Assembly (NCBI GenBank): GCA_905234275.1
Contig: CAJOHD010000011.1
Coordinates: forward strand, 1 to 64,000
Reading direction: 5' to 3'
From: an uncultured Bacteroidales bacterium
GTDB lineage: Bacteria; Bacteroidota; Bacteroidia; Bacteroidales; F082
Length of the DNA stretch: 64,000 nucleotides
The position numbers were made by a program, and so were the translations under genes. The notes under the pieces are model-generated. The model worked only from the letters and a program-made list of their open reading frames with translations, was not told where the DNA came from and made no database searches. Positions 34,650 through 44,081 of this stretch are shown piece by piece (within the stretch, counting starts at the first letter, position 1; every line of letters begins with the position of its first letter).

Positions 34650-35777
34650 TTATCTCACTTTAGTACCGTTAGACAATTTGCGAACACCGTTGGTTACGAC
34701 TTCATCGCCTGCGTTAAGACCTTCGGTGATGTAATATTCTTTACCGTCGTTTGAAGGGAATACCTTGCAGATAATGCCTTCAACTGTTCCGTCGTCTTTT
34801 ATGCGATAGAACATCATCTGGTCCTGCAGACGCACTGCTGCTGTCTGAGGCACGCACAAAACGCTGTCCATCGTAATAGGGATGATAACGTTAGCCGACA
34901 TGCCCGAGCGAAGCACACCGTCAGGATTTGCAAACTCTCCTGTGCAAAGCACTGTTCCTGTTGTTGGGTTGACAATAGCTTCAATCTTTGTCACCACACC
35001 TTCATTTTTATATATCGAGCCGTCTTTGAGTTTAATTTGCAAATGAGGCATGGCGTCGCCGATAAACTTGCCGTTAGGACCTTCCATACCTTTTCTGCCG
35101 ATGCGCAGTTTGAATCTTTTAATCATATCCAGCAACTGTGTCTCAGTGAATGAGAAGTCGGCATCAACAAGGCTGTTGTCACTGACGGTGCAGAGGTAAT
35201 TTGAACGTGTTGCCATGTCGCCCTCATCAAAGCCGTTGGCGTCGACATAACCATCGACAGGTGCTGTGACGTTGCAATAGCCGAGGTTGGTTCTCGCAAT
35301 GTTAAGCTGGGCTTCAGCTTGAAGCACCGATGCCTTGGCTGAGTTGTAATCGTTCAAACTGGTCTTCAGCACATAGTCGCTGATGATCTTCTTATTGTAA
35401 AGTTCCTGATTCGACTCATATTGGAGTTTTGTGGTCTCCAAACGGGCCTTAGCCACACTCAAGTTTGCCTCAGCAGCTTTAACGCTGAGCTGGTATTCAG
35501 TTGGATCGATAATGTACACAGTCTGGTCTTTGTTAACCTTGGTACCTGTGGTGAATTTCTTCGCTGTGATGATGCCTTCCACCTGCGGATAAACCTTGAT
35601 CTCGGTAGTTCCTGAAGTTGTGGCAGGGAACGACATGTTGTACACTTTCGACTCAGGTTGCAACACCTTGGTCTCCCATTTCACCTGAGGAGCCGGAGCC
35701 TTTTCCTCTTTACAAGAAGTTAATATGCAACAGGCTAAAAGCAGCGCTGAACATATCAAAAAATAACGTTTATTCAT
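34650..35777 (-). CDS. RND efflux periplasmic adaptor (AcrA/MexA type)
   Basis: A 375-residue lipoprotein (lipobox ILTSC near residue 21). The lipoyl-like halves (YPQVEGIITAKKF and YCNVTAPVDGYVD) flank an alpha-helical hairpin, followed by barrel and membrane-proximal domains. It bridges the permease and the outer-membrane channel. It is the first gene of the efflux operon. Confidence 0.95.
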   Translation of the reverse strand: MNKRYFLICSALLLACCILTSCKEEKAPAPQVKWETKVLQPESKVYNMSFPATTSGTTEIKVYPQVEGIITAKKFTTGTKVNKDQTVYIIDPTEYQLSVKAAEANLSVAKARLETTKLQYESNQELYNKKIISDYVLKTSLNDYNSAKASVLQAEAQLNIARTNLGYCNVTAPVDGYVDANGFDEGDMATRSNYLCTVSDNSLVDADFSFTETQLLDMIKRFKLRIGRKGMEGPNGKFIGDAMPHLQIKLKDGSIYKNEGVVTKIEAIVNPTTGTVLCTGEFANPDGVLRSGMSANVIIPITMDSVLCVPQTAAVRLQDQMMFYRIKDDGTVEGIICKVFPSNDGKEYYITEGLNAGDEVVTNGVRKLSNGTKVR

Positions 35778-35805
35778 AACTTGACAATTTTATTATTTAA
35801 CTTTA

Positions 35806-36561
35806 TTACTTTCTCACTATGACGCTGCCGCTGCCCTGATGTGTGGCGAGGATGAGCACCTCGGCAATCTGCACATGTTTTGGTGCATTGGCGGCATAAA
35901 CTGCCACGTCGGCTATGTCGTCACCTGTAAGCGGGTCGATGCCTTTATAGACGTTGGCTGCGCGCTCGGTGTCGCCATGGAAACGAACGTTGCTGAAGTT
36001 TGTCTCCACCAGTCCCGGCTTGAGGTTTGTCACGCGTACGTCGGTGCTTGCCACGTCGAGACGCAGACCGTCAGAGAGGGTCTTCACCGCTGACTTTGTG
36101 GCACAATAAACATTGCCGTTGGCGTATGCTGCGTCGCCTGCCACCGAGCCCACGTTGATGACATGACCGCGGTTACGCTCCACCATGCCAGGAACAATGA
36201 GGCGTGTCATGGTCAACAAACCCTTGATGTTGGTGTCAATCATAGTCTCCCAATCGTCGAAGCTGCCATCGTACTCAGGGTCGAGGCCCAGGGCGAGACC
36301 GGCGTTGTTAACCAACACATCGATTTCTTTCCATTCGTTAGGCAGGTTGTTGATGATTTCAGTGGCTTTTGCGCGGTCGCGCACGTCGAAGACCAGTGTC
36401 AGTACTTTGGTTCCTTTGGCTGTCAGTTCTTTGCGAATCTCTTCAAGACGCTGCTCGTTACGTCCTGTTAGAATAAGTTTGTCGCCATTTTCAGCGAATT
36501 TTCTCGCGCAGCTGAGACCGATACCACTCGTTGCGCCTGTTATCAATACTATTTTGTTCAT
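35806..36561 (-). CDS. Short-chain dehydrogenase/reductase
   Basis: A 251-residue cytoplasmic oxidoreductase. The cofactor motif TGATSGIG is at residues 8-15, NNAG near 86 and the catalytic YCATK with S near 141-157. Overall it resembles YdfG-type serine/3-hydroxy acid dehydrogenases, which use NADP. The exact substrate cannot be read from the sequence. It is 28 bp upstream of the efflux operon but has its own promoter (TATTTTTG, 36582-36589 minus), so all four genes could be one transcript. Confidence 0.88.
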   Translation of the reverse strand: MNKIVLITGATSGIGLSCARKFAENGDKLILTGRNEQRLEEIRKELTAKGTKVLTLVFDVRDRAKATEIINNLPNEWKEIDVLVNNAGLALGLDPEYDGSFDDWETMIDTNIKGLLTMTRLIVPGMVERNRGHVINVGSVAGDAAYANGNVYCATKSAVKTLSDGLRLDVASTDVRVTNLKPGLVETNFSNVRFHGDTERAANVYKGIDPLTGDDIADVAVYAANAPKHVQIAEVLILATHQGSGSVIVRK

Positions 36562-36581
36562 TTCATATAGATTATATGGCG

Positions 36582-36610
36582 CAAAAATACAAAAATATTT
36601 TATATCTTTG
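36582..36610. promoter_or_regulatory. Divergent promoters of the SDR gene and radA
   Basis: Minus-strand TATTTTTG at 36582-36589 and plus-strand TATCTTTG at 36603-36610, 13 bp apart, back to back. Confidence 0.7.
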
Positions 36611-36632
36611 CAGATAATTAAAAATCATTATT

Positions 36633-38000
36633 ATGACGAAAGTTAAGACAGTGTTTTTTTGTAAAGAATGTGGCAATGAATCGCCGAAATGGATAGGCCA
36701 TTGCCCGGGATGCGGAGCGTGGAACAGCTATGTAGAAGAAACGGTTGTGACTGGAAAAGACAGCAAGTCCGTTTCAAAAGATGTTGATTTACAAAGTTTT
36801 AAAAGCAAGCCGACTCCAATTCGTGACGTCACAAGCGCACAAGAGGAGCGTTTCGATTTGGGTTACGAAGAGTTGAACCGTGTGCTCGGTGGCGGTCTCG
36901 TTCCAGGTTCATTGGTATTGCTTGGTGGTGAGCCTGGTATCGGAAAGTCGACGCTGCTGCTTCAGATGGCGTTGCGAATCAATAAGAAAGTGCTTTATGT
37001 GTCGGGTGAGGAGAGCCAGCAGCAAATAAAAATGCGTGCCGACAGAATCGGTATAAAGAACGATAACTGCCTGATTCTCAATGAGACCGACACACAGCAG
37101 ATTTTAAAACATTTTAAGGATGTGCAGCCCGACATCATGATTATCGACTCGGTGCAGACGTTGGAGTCGCCGTCAGTGGAGGCAACGGCAGGCAGCATCA
37201 GCCAGATTCGTGAGACGGCGGCGGAGATGAACAAGATAGCGAAGACATTCCATGTGCCGGTGTTTCTGATCGGACATATCACCAAAGACGGCACCATCGC
37301 AGGACCGAAGATTTTGGAGCATATCGTCGATACAGTTTTGCAGTTTGAAGGCGACAGACATTATGGCTTCCGCATCTTAAGGACGGTGAAAAACCGTTTC
37401 GGCTCGTCATCCGAACTCGGTATTTTTGAGATGAATGCCGAAGGTCTGCGCGAGGTCAAGAACCCGAGTGAAATCTTGCTTTCGCAACGAGAGACATCGG
37501 TCAGCGGCATCGCCATCGCGGCTATGGTTGAGGGTATGCGCCCTATGCTCGTCGAGACGCAGGCTCTGGTAAGTTCGGCAGCATACGGCACACCTCAGAG
37601 GTCGAGTACTGGTTTCGACATCAGGAGGCTGAACATGCTTCTGGCAGTGCTCGAAAAACGTGCCGGGTTCCGTCTCGGCGCCAAAGATGTGTTTTTGAAC
37701 ATCGCCGGCGGTCTTCGTGTTGATGACCCGGCAATGGATTTGGCAGTTGTGGCAGCTGTTTTGTCATCGAGCGAAGATGTCGCCATCGACGGTAGATGCG
37801 CTTTTGCAGCTGAGGTGGGACTCTCTGGCGAGGTTCGTGCTGTCAACAGGGTGGAGGCACGCATCGCAGAGGCCGACAAACTTGGTTTCGATAAGATCTT
37901 TGTCTCGAAATACAGTGTCAAAGGACTCGACACCAGCAAATACAAAATAAAAGTGGTGCCAATTGCCACAATTGGGCAGCTATTCAAGGAATTGTTTTAG
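36633..38000 (+). CDS. radA: DNA repair protein RadA
   Basis: A 455-residue protein that aids branch migration in recombination and repair. It has the N-terminal zinc finger (CKECGNESPKWIGHCPGCG), Walker A GGEPGIGKST near residue 95, the RadA-specific KNRFG motif near 252, and a C-terminal Lon-protease-like domain without its protease dyad. Its TAG stop is the first unit of a heptamer repeat. Confidence 0.97.
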   Translation: MTKVKTVFFCKECGNESPKWIGHCPGCGAWNSYVEETVVTGKDSKSVSKDVDLQSFKSKPTPIRDVTSAQEERFDLGYEELNRVLGGGLVPGSLVLLGGEPGIGKSTLLLQMALRINKKVLYVSGEESQQQIKMRADRIGIKNDNCLILNETDTQQILKHFKDVQPDIMIIDSVQTLESPSVEATAGSISQIRETAAEMNKIAKTFHVPVFLIGHITKDGTIAGPKILEHIVDTVLQFEGDRHYGFRILRTVKNRFGSSSELGIFEMNAEGLREVKNPSEILLSQRETSVSGIAIAAMVEGMRPMLVETQALVSSAAYGTPQRSSTGFDIRRLNMLLAVLEKRAGFRLGAKDVFLNIAGGLRVDDPAMDLAVVAAVLSSSEDVAIDGRCAFAAEVGLSGEVRAVNRVEARIAEADKLGFDKIFVSKYSVKGLDTSKYKIKVVPIATIGQLFKELF

Positions 38001-38065
38001 TCATTAGTCATTAGTCATTAGTCGTTAGACTTTAGTTACTAAAGACTAAAAACTAAAGACTAACG
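37998..38065. repeat. Heptamer repeat (TAGTCAT)x3 and imperfect hairpin
   Basis: TAGTCAT x3, then TAGTCGT, starting at the radA stop. The following CGTTAGACTTTAGT (38023-38036) pairs with ACTAAAGACTAACG (38052-38065), with one mismatch. It may terminate transcription between radA and the convergent carboxypeptidase gene. Confidence 0.6.
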
Positions 38066-38071
38066 ATTACA

Positions 38072-38971
38072 TTATCCAAATATTATTGCGCAATTGTTAT
38101 CAATATGACCCGCCGGATAGTCCCAAATCACTGGGTATCCGTACTCTTTCACTTTCTCGAAAATGATTTCTTTGGCGGTCATGCCAAACGGGATGGTGTT
38201 GTCGTGCATGTCGCTGAACGCTCCAACCAGCAAAGCCTTCAAATTAGCAAGTTTTCCTGCACGTTTCAGTCCCATCATCATGCGGTCGATATGATAAAGG
38301 TATTCGTCCAGATCCTCTATAAATAAAATCTTGCCATCTGTCTCTTGGAAAAGGTCGGAACCCAACATGGAATAGAGGACAGAGAGATTTCCGCCAACCA
38401 CCACGTCATTTCGACTGAAGCGTAGCGGAATGGAGAAATCCTTGTTTTTTGTAATAATTTGATTGTTTACGTTATTAGAGGATTTCTCGACTACACTTCG
38501 TTCCGCTCGAAATGACGGGTTGGTTAACGCCTCGTACAATGATTCCAATGCCTCCGGTGTATTATTTGGAAAATTTATTGGCATCGTCCCGTGAATGCTC
38601 TGATAACCAAGCTGTTGCATCTTTGCATGCAGCACTGTGACATCGCTGTATCCGACAATCCATTTCGGGTGTTTTGCGAATTTTGTGAAGTCGAGTTTAT
38701 CGACAATGCGGATGGTTCCATAGCCGCCTCTCACGCAGAAAATGGCATCGATATCATCTCTGTCGAGATAATCTTGCAGCACGCCTGCACGGAAGTCGTC
38801 ATCACCTGCAAGTTGGTGATATTCAGCGAATAAGCGGTCGTCGTAAACGGCAACAAAGCCTTTTTCTTCAGTCCATTTCACGGCAGCGGCAATCTCGTCG
38901 CGACCAATCTTCCTTGCCGGTGCCACGAACGCTATCTTCGAGCCTTTTGTTAAAAAAATCGGTGTTATCAT
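38072..38971 (-). CDS. LD-carboxypeptidase (S66) with an in-frame repeat insertion
   Basis: A 299-residue enzyme of the MccF/LdcA family, which removes the terminal D-Ala from murein tetrapeptides during recycling (some members cleave microcin C-like peptides). The nucleophile Ser is in GYSDVTVLH; the acid Glu is in FIEDLDEY and the His in AGHIDNN. FCVRGGYGTIRI is also diagnostic. A 114 bp repeat element (38404-38517) encodes about residues 152-190, just before VVVGGNLSVL, where relatives have a short variable loop. The frame stays open and all catalytic residues remain, so the enzyme may be active. The -7 box TACCTTTG (38976-38983) is only 4 bases from the ATG. Confidence 0.88.
   Translation of the reverse strand: MITPIFLTKGSKIAFVAPARKIGRDEIAAAVKWTEEKGFVAVYDDRLFAEYHQLAGDDDFRAGVLQDYLDRDDIDAIFCVRGGYGTIRIVDKLDFTKFAKHPKWIVGYSDVTVLHAKMQQLGYQSIHGTMPINFPNNTPEALESLYEALTNPSFRAERSVVEKSSNNVNNQIITKNKDFSIPLRFSRNDVVVGGNLSVLYSMLGSDLFQETDGKILFIEDLDEYLYHIDRMMMGLKRAGKLANLKALLVGAFSDMHDNTIPFGMTAKEIIFEKVKEYGYPVIWDYPAGHIDNNCAIIFG
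38404..38517. repeat. 114 bp inverted-repeat element inside ldcA
   Basis: Outer arms CGTCATTTCGA (38404-38414) and TCGAAATGACG (38507-38517); inner arms GAGAAATCCT (38433-38442) and AGGATTTCTC (38479-38488). It has exactly the same total length, and the same 56-base inner distance, as the element at 21297-21410. The 114 bases (38 codons) keep the reading frame. Confidence 0.9.
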
Positions 38972-39042
38972 GATGCAAAGGTAACAATTTTCAAGAAAAA
39001 TATAATATTTTCATAGAAAATTCGTCATTTAAATAAAATGTT

Positions 39043-39050
39043 TAATTTTG
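39043..39050 (+). promoter_or_regulatory. -7 box of the 39091 gene
   Basis: TAATTTTG, 40 bases before the ATG. Confidence 0.6.
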
Positions 39051-39090
39051 CAATCAGTTTAAAGATAACAACAATTTAAAACTTATTACA

Positions 39091-39786
39091 ATGAAAATAA
39101 AAGGTTTATTATTGATTATCATAGCTTTGGGCTTTGTGAAAATCGCTGATGCCCAGGATATTATTGTGAAAATAGACGGTACAACCATCGATAGTAAGGT
39201 GACAAAAATCACGACGACGGAGGTGGAATATAAGAAATGGTCAAACGTTGACGGTCCGGTTTATACTATCGACAAAAACTTAGTCGCTCAAATCAAATAT
39301 CAAAATGGTGACATTGAGGACTATACTATTATCGAGACGCCGCATAATTTCATGAAAAGAGTCGGCCGCACCCTCGTCTTGGACGGACATACATTGTCTG
39401 ACGAGGAAGTCTTTGCTCTTGTTGGGGAAGAGAACTACAATACATATATCAGCGCAAGAAACCAGATTCGCAATGGCGATTGGAACGCCTTTTTGTTTGG
39501 CGGTGCTTTCATTGCGTCGGTATATTTCTTCTCTGAAGGATTGACAGTCCAAAACGATTTCCATGTTTTGCTTGGTGCAGGATTGGGAGTTTTGGCCGAC
39601 GTAGGTTTGTTGGCTTTGATCATCAACAAATCAGCCGGAAAAGGCAGGATGAGCTGGGTCGCCGACGAATACAACAGACAGCATGGAACCTATAAACTAA
39701 GCCTTGCGCCGTCTATGATAGAGACCAAGACTCCACAATTTAATTACAATTATGGTGTTGGACTTACACTGAGTTTGAAGTTCTAA
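39091..39786 (+). CDS. Exported protein of unknown function
   Basis: A 231-residue protein with a signal peptide ending IADAQ. Residues about 22-75 (DIIVKIDGTTIDSKVTKIT, VEYKKWSNVDGPVYTI, IKYQNGDIE) match a small beta domain found often in secreted Bacteroidota proteins. A hydrophobic segment is near 140-185. The C-terminus ends in a strand with an aromatic residue (GVGLTLSLKF), hinting at an outer-membrane location. No family name or function can be given. Confidence 0.65.
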   Translation: MKIKGLLLIIIALGFVKIADAQDIIVKIDGTTIDSKVTKITTTEVEYKKWSNVDGPVYTIDKNLVAQIKYQNGDIEDYTIIETPHNFMKRVGRTLVLDGHTLSDEEVFALVGEENYNTYISARNQIRNGDWNAFLFGGAFIASVYFFSEGLTVQNDFHVLLGAGLGVLADVGLLALIINKSAGKGRMSWVADEYNRQHGTYKLSLAPSMIETKTPQFNYNYGVGLTLSLKF

Positions 39787-39830
39787 TCTAAAATTCTTAA
39801 AATTTTAACGTTACTTTCCTAAGTTTTTTG

Positions 39831-39838
39831 TATTTTTG
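39831..39838 (+). promoter_or_regulatory. -7 box of guaB
   Basis: TATTTTTG, 38 bases before the guaB ATG. Confidence 0.65.
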
Positions 39839-39861
39839 CAGATTAATTATAAGAATAATAA

Positions 39862-41349
<1,488 letters not shown>

Positions 41350-41377
41350 TAATTCACGTGGTTTAGCGTTTTTTAAA

Positions 41378-41425
41378 CGTCATTTCGAGATTCCTCACTA
41401 CGCTGACGCTTCGTTCGGAATGACA
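41378..41425. repeat. Short CGTCATTTCGAG...GGAATGACA element
   Basis: Begins CGTCATTTCGAGATTCCTC and ends CTTCGTTCGGAATGACA: both outer ends of the element family with most of the inner part missing. It is 29 bp past the guaB stop and may act as its terminator. Confidence 0.65.
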
Positions 41426-41446
41426 AGAAAATAAAGGGAACAATAA

Positions 41447-41496
41447 GGCGCGGCATAATGATTCTTAATAATTAGCAGGAGCTTTCAAGCCGCGCC
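41447..41496. other. GGCGCGGC...GCCGCGCC hairpin
   Basis: Arms of 8 GC-only bases at 41447-41454 and 41489-41496, 34 bases apart, in an AT-rich gap. No T-run follows on either strand, so it is not a typical terminator. Its role is unknown. Confidence 0.45.
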
Positions 41497-41516
41497 ATAA
41501 AAAAATAAAGAATGTT

Positions 41517-41547
41517 GTCATTCCGAGCACGAAGTGCGAGGAAACTC
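41517..41547. repeat. Partial element GTCATTCCGAG...GAGGAAACTC
   Basis: One arm of the same element family, oriented opposite to the copy at 41378, directly upstream of the folding-factor operon. Any reading frame start inside it (41512) is an artefact. Confidence 0.6.
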
Positions 41548-41574
41548 AAAAAGACAAAATATAAAATAGTTAAT

Positions 41575-43572
41575 ATGAAAAAATTATTAGTTCTTTTAGC
41601 AGTAATGACTCCAGCCCTTCTCTTTGCACAGGGTTGGAAATCAAAGACTTTAGTGACCATAGGCGACAAAAACATCTCTGCAGGAGAGTTTATGGAGGTC
41701 TATGAGAAAAACAACGTGAAAAGCGAGGTTATCGACAAGAAAGACGTCGATGAATATCTTGACATGTTTATCAATTTCAAATTGAAAGTCACTGAGGCTG
41801 AAAGCCTTAAGATGGATACACTGCCGAAATTCATCAAAGAATATGACGGCTATCGCAAGCAGCTTGCAAAGCCTTATTTCTCAAACGAAGCAGCTACAGA
41901 AAAACTCGTTGAAGAGGCTTACGAACGCATGCAGTGGGATGTCAACGCATCGCATATCCTTATCAGATGTGACATCCACACCAATGCTACTCCTGCCGAC
42001 ACTCTCAAGGCTTACAACAAAGCTTTGGAGCTTCGCAAACGTATTCTCAAAGGCGAGGACTTTGGCGATGTGGCATTTGAGGCATCAAACGATCCTTCAG
42101 CACGTGACACCACCGTGAATGGCCGTTTCTACAAAGGAAACCGCGGAAATCTTGGCTATTTCACTGTTTTCGATATGGTTTATCCGTTTGAAAGCGGCGC
42201 ATACAACACCAAAGAAGGTGAGCTTTCAATGCCAGTGCGCTCGGATTTCGGCTATCATATCATCAAAGTAAACTCAAAAACTCCGGCATGCGGCACAATC
42301 AAAGCTGCTCACATCTTCCTCATCGTCGATGAGAAAGACCCGGAAAAGACCGATTCTCTTGTGAGAGCTAAGGCTTACAATATCTACAATGAGATCGACA
42401 AAGACGGTAAAAACTGGGATCTCATGGTGAAGAAATATTCCGACGACAAAGGCAGCGTCCAGCACGGCGGAATGCTCACTCCTTTCAAGGTGAATCAAAT
42501 CGTTCCTGAGTTTATCGCAGCTGTAAAAGAACTGGATGTCAATGAGTTTTCTGAGCCGGTGAAGACAAGCTACGGCTATCATATCATCAAACTTGTTGGA
42601 AAATCAGGAGTGAAGAGCTTTGAAGATGAGAAAGAAAACATCACAAAACGTGTTGAAAAAGACGCACGCGCTAAAGTTAGCGACGAAGCTGTGCTGAAAC
42701 GTCTCAAGAAAGAGAACAAATTCAAAGAAAACACCAAGGTGAAAGACGCTTTCATCGCCACCATCGACAGCACTTTGAAAGAAGGCAACTATGTTGTGGC
42801 TGAAGGTGTTGACACAAACAAGACCCTCTTCAAGCTGATGAAAAAGGAATATAAGATTTCTGATTTCATCGAATATATCAAGAAAAATGAGTCAAAACAG
42901 CCTTTCATGTCGGAGATGGCATACGCCTACCAGCTTTATGATGAGTTTGTGAAAGAGTCAGTGTTTGCTTATGAAGACGCACATCTTGAAGAGAAATATC
43001 CTGACTTCAAACTTCTCGTTCAGGAATATCACGACGGCATCCTTCTCTTCGATCTGATGGATAAGGTCGTTTGGAAGAAAGCGGAAATCGACACAGCCGG
43101 CATAAGGACTTTCTATGAGGAAAACAAGAACGACTATATGTGGGGCGATCGCGTGAAAACCATTATCATTAACGTGAATAACGCCGATAATGTCGCAAGA
43201 GCAGAAGAGATTGCACGTCAGGATTTGAGCTTCGACAGCATCAGAGCTATCGTGAAAGCCGAGAGTTTGAAGGGCGTGACGGTCAAATCACCTTATTTCC
43301 AGAAAGGCGACAACGTCGATATCGACGAGACAGAATGGGTGGCAGGAACAGTGCGCGTGGTGCCGTCAACAGTTGACAACACAACGAAAATCATAAAGAT
43401 TTTGGAAGTGCGCGAGCCGGAGCCTAAGACCTACAGAGAGGCAAGAGGTGTGATAATTTCAGCATATCAGGCAAAACTCGAAGAAGAATGGCTGAACGAG
43501 CTGAAGGCAAAATACCCGGTGACGGTCAACGAGAAGATCTTGGAAAAGGTCGAGAAATGTTATGAAAATTAA
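41575..43572 (+). CDS. Periplasmic peptidyl-prolyl isomerase with two parvulin domains
   Basis: A 665-residue exported folding factor. The signal peptide ends LLFAQ. Two parvulin-type domains are visible: ASHILIRCD (about 125-225) with FGYHIIKVN, and AAHIFLIVDE (about 240-345) with YGYHIIKLV. A third, more diverged region fills the C-terminal half. It should help outer-membrane proteins fold. The ATG at 41575 precedes the signal peptide; the open frame upstream runs through a repeat. It is the first of three linked folding-factor genes. Confidence 0.9.
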   Translation: MKKLLVLLAVMTPALLFAQGWKSKTLVTIGDKNISAGEFMEVYEKNNVKSEVIDKKDVDEYLDMFINFKLKVTEAESLKMDTLPKFIKEYDGYRKQLAKPYFSNEAATEKLVEEAYERMQWDVNASHILIRCDIHTNATPADTLKAYNKALELRKRILKGEDFGDVAFEASNDPSARDTTVNGRFYKGNRGNLGYFTVFDMVYPFESGAYNTKEGELSMPVRSDFGYHIIKVNSKTPACGTIKAAHIFLIVDEKDPEKTDSLVRAKAYNIYNEIDKDGKNWDLMVKKYSDDKGSVQHGGMLTPFKVNQIVPEFIAAVKELDVNEFSEPVKTSYGYHIIKLVGKSGVKSFEDEKENITKRVEKDARAKVSDEAVLKRLKKENKFKENTKVKDAFIATIDSTLKEGNYVVAEGVDTNKTLFKLMKKEYKISDFIEYIKKNESKQPFMSEMAYAYQLYDEFVKESVFAYEDAHLEEKYPDFKLLVQEYHDGILLFDLMDKVVWKKAEIDTAGIRTFYEENKNDYMWGDRVKTIIINVNNADNVARAEEIARQDLSFDSIRAIVKAESLKGVTVKSPYFQKGDNVDIDETEWVAGTVRVVPSTVDNTTKIIKILEVREPEPKTYREARGVIISAYQAKLEEEWLNELKAKYPVTVNEKILEKVEKCYEN

Positions 43573-44080
43573 GTTTGCAATCGGATTGATGCTGGTTCTG
43601 GGCTTGGTTTCATGCCAGAACTCGAGTAATGGCAAAAACGATAAAGTCGTCGCCACCATTTACGATAAGGTTTTGTATCAATCCGATTTGCAAGACATTC
43701 TGTATGATGGGATTAGCGTCAACGACAGCCTTGTCAGAACAAAAGCGTTTATCGACAACTGGATTCGTCGCCAGCTGCTAATCCGTCAAGCTGAAAACAA
43801 TCTTGAAAAATCAGAACTTGACTGTCTGAAAGAGATTGAAGATTATCGTAACTCATTGATAATCTATAAATATGAGTCACTTTTGATTTCACAAAATCTC
43901 GACACTGTAGTTTCTGATGAAGAGATTGAAAAGTACGTCAACGACAATGCCCTCTTTGATATGAATAAAGATGCTGTCAGGTCTATCATATTGAATATCA
44001 GGAAGAAAGCCCTGTTGGAGAAGATGAATAACAGTCTTTATAACAAAGCGGTTAAAGAACGTGTTTTTGTAATCTATTAA
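43562..44080 (+). CDS. SurA-N-like lipoprotein without isomerase domain
   Basis: A 172-residue lipoprotein (lipobox GLVSC, Cys18). The body (KVVATIYDKVLYQSDL, FIDNWIRRQLLIRQAENNL, VSDEEIEKYVNDN) resembles the N-terminal chaperone region of SurA/PpiD-type proteins but has no parvulin domain. It overlaps the upstream gene by 11 bp and is one base from the downstream SurA gene, so the three are made together. It may be a chaperone that works with them; this is inference from context. Confidence 0.75.
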   Translation: MKIKFAIGLMLVLGLVSCQNSSNGKNDKVVATIYDKVLYQSDLQDILYDGISVNDSLVRTKAFIDNWIRRQLLIRQAENNLEKSELDCLKEIEDYRNSLIIYKYESLLISQNLDTVVSDEEIEKYVNDNALFDMNKDAVRSIILNIRKKALLEKMNNSLYNKAVKERVFVIY

Positions 44081-44081
44081 A

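Noticed and set aside
41447..41496. The GC-rich hairpin as a rho-independent terminator
   Set aside because: No T-run follows on either strand and the loop is long, so it is listed only as a hairpin.
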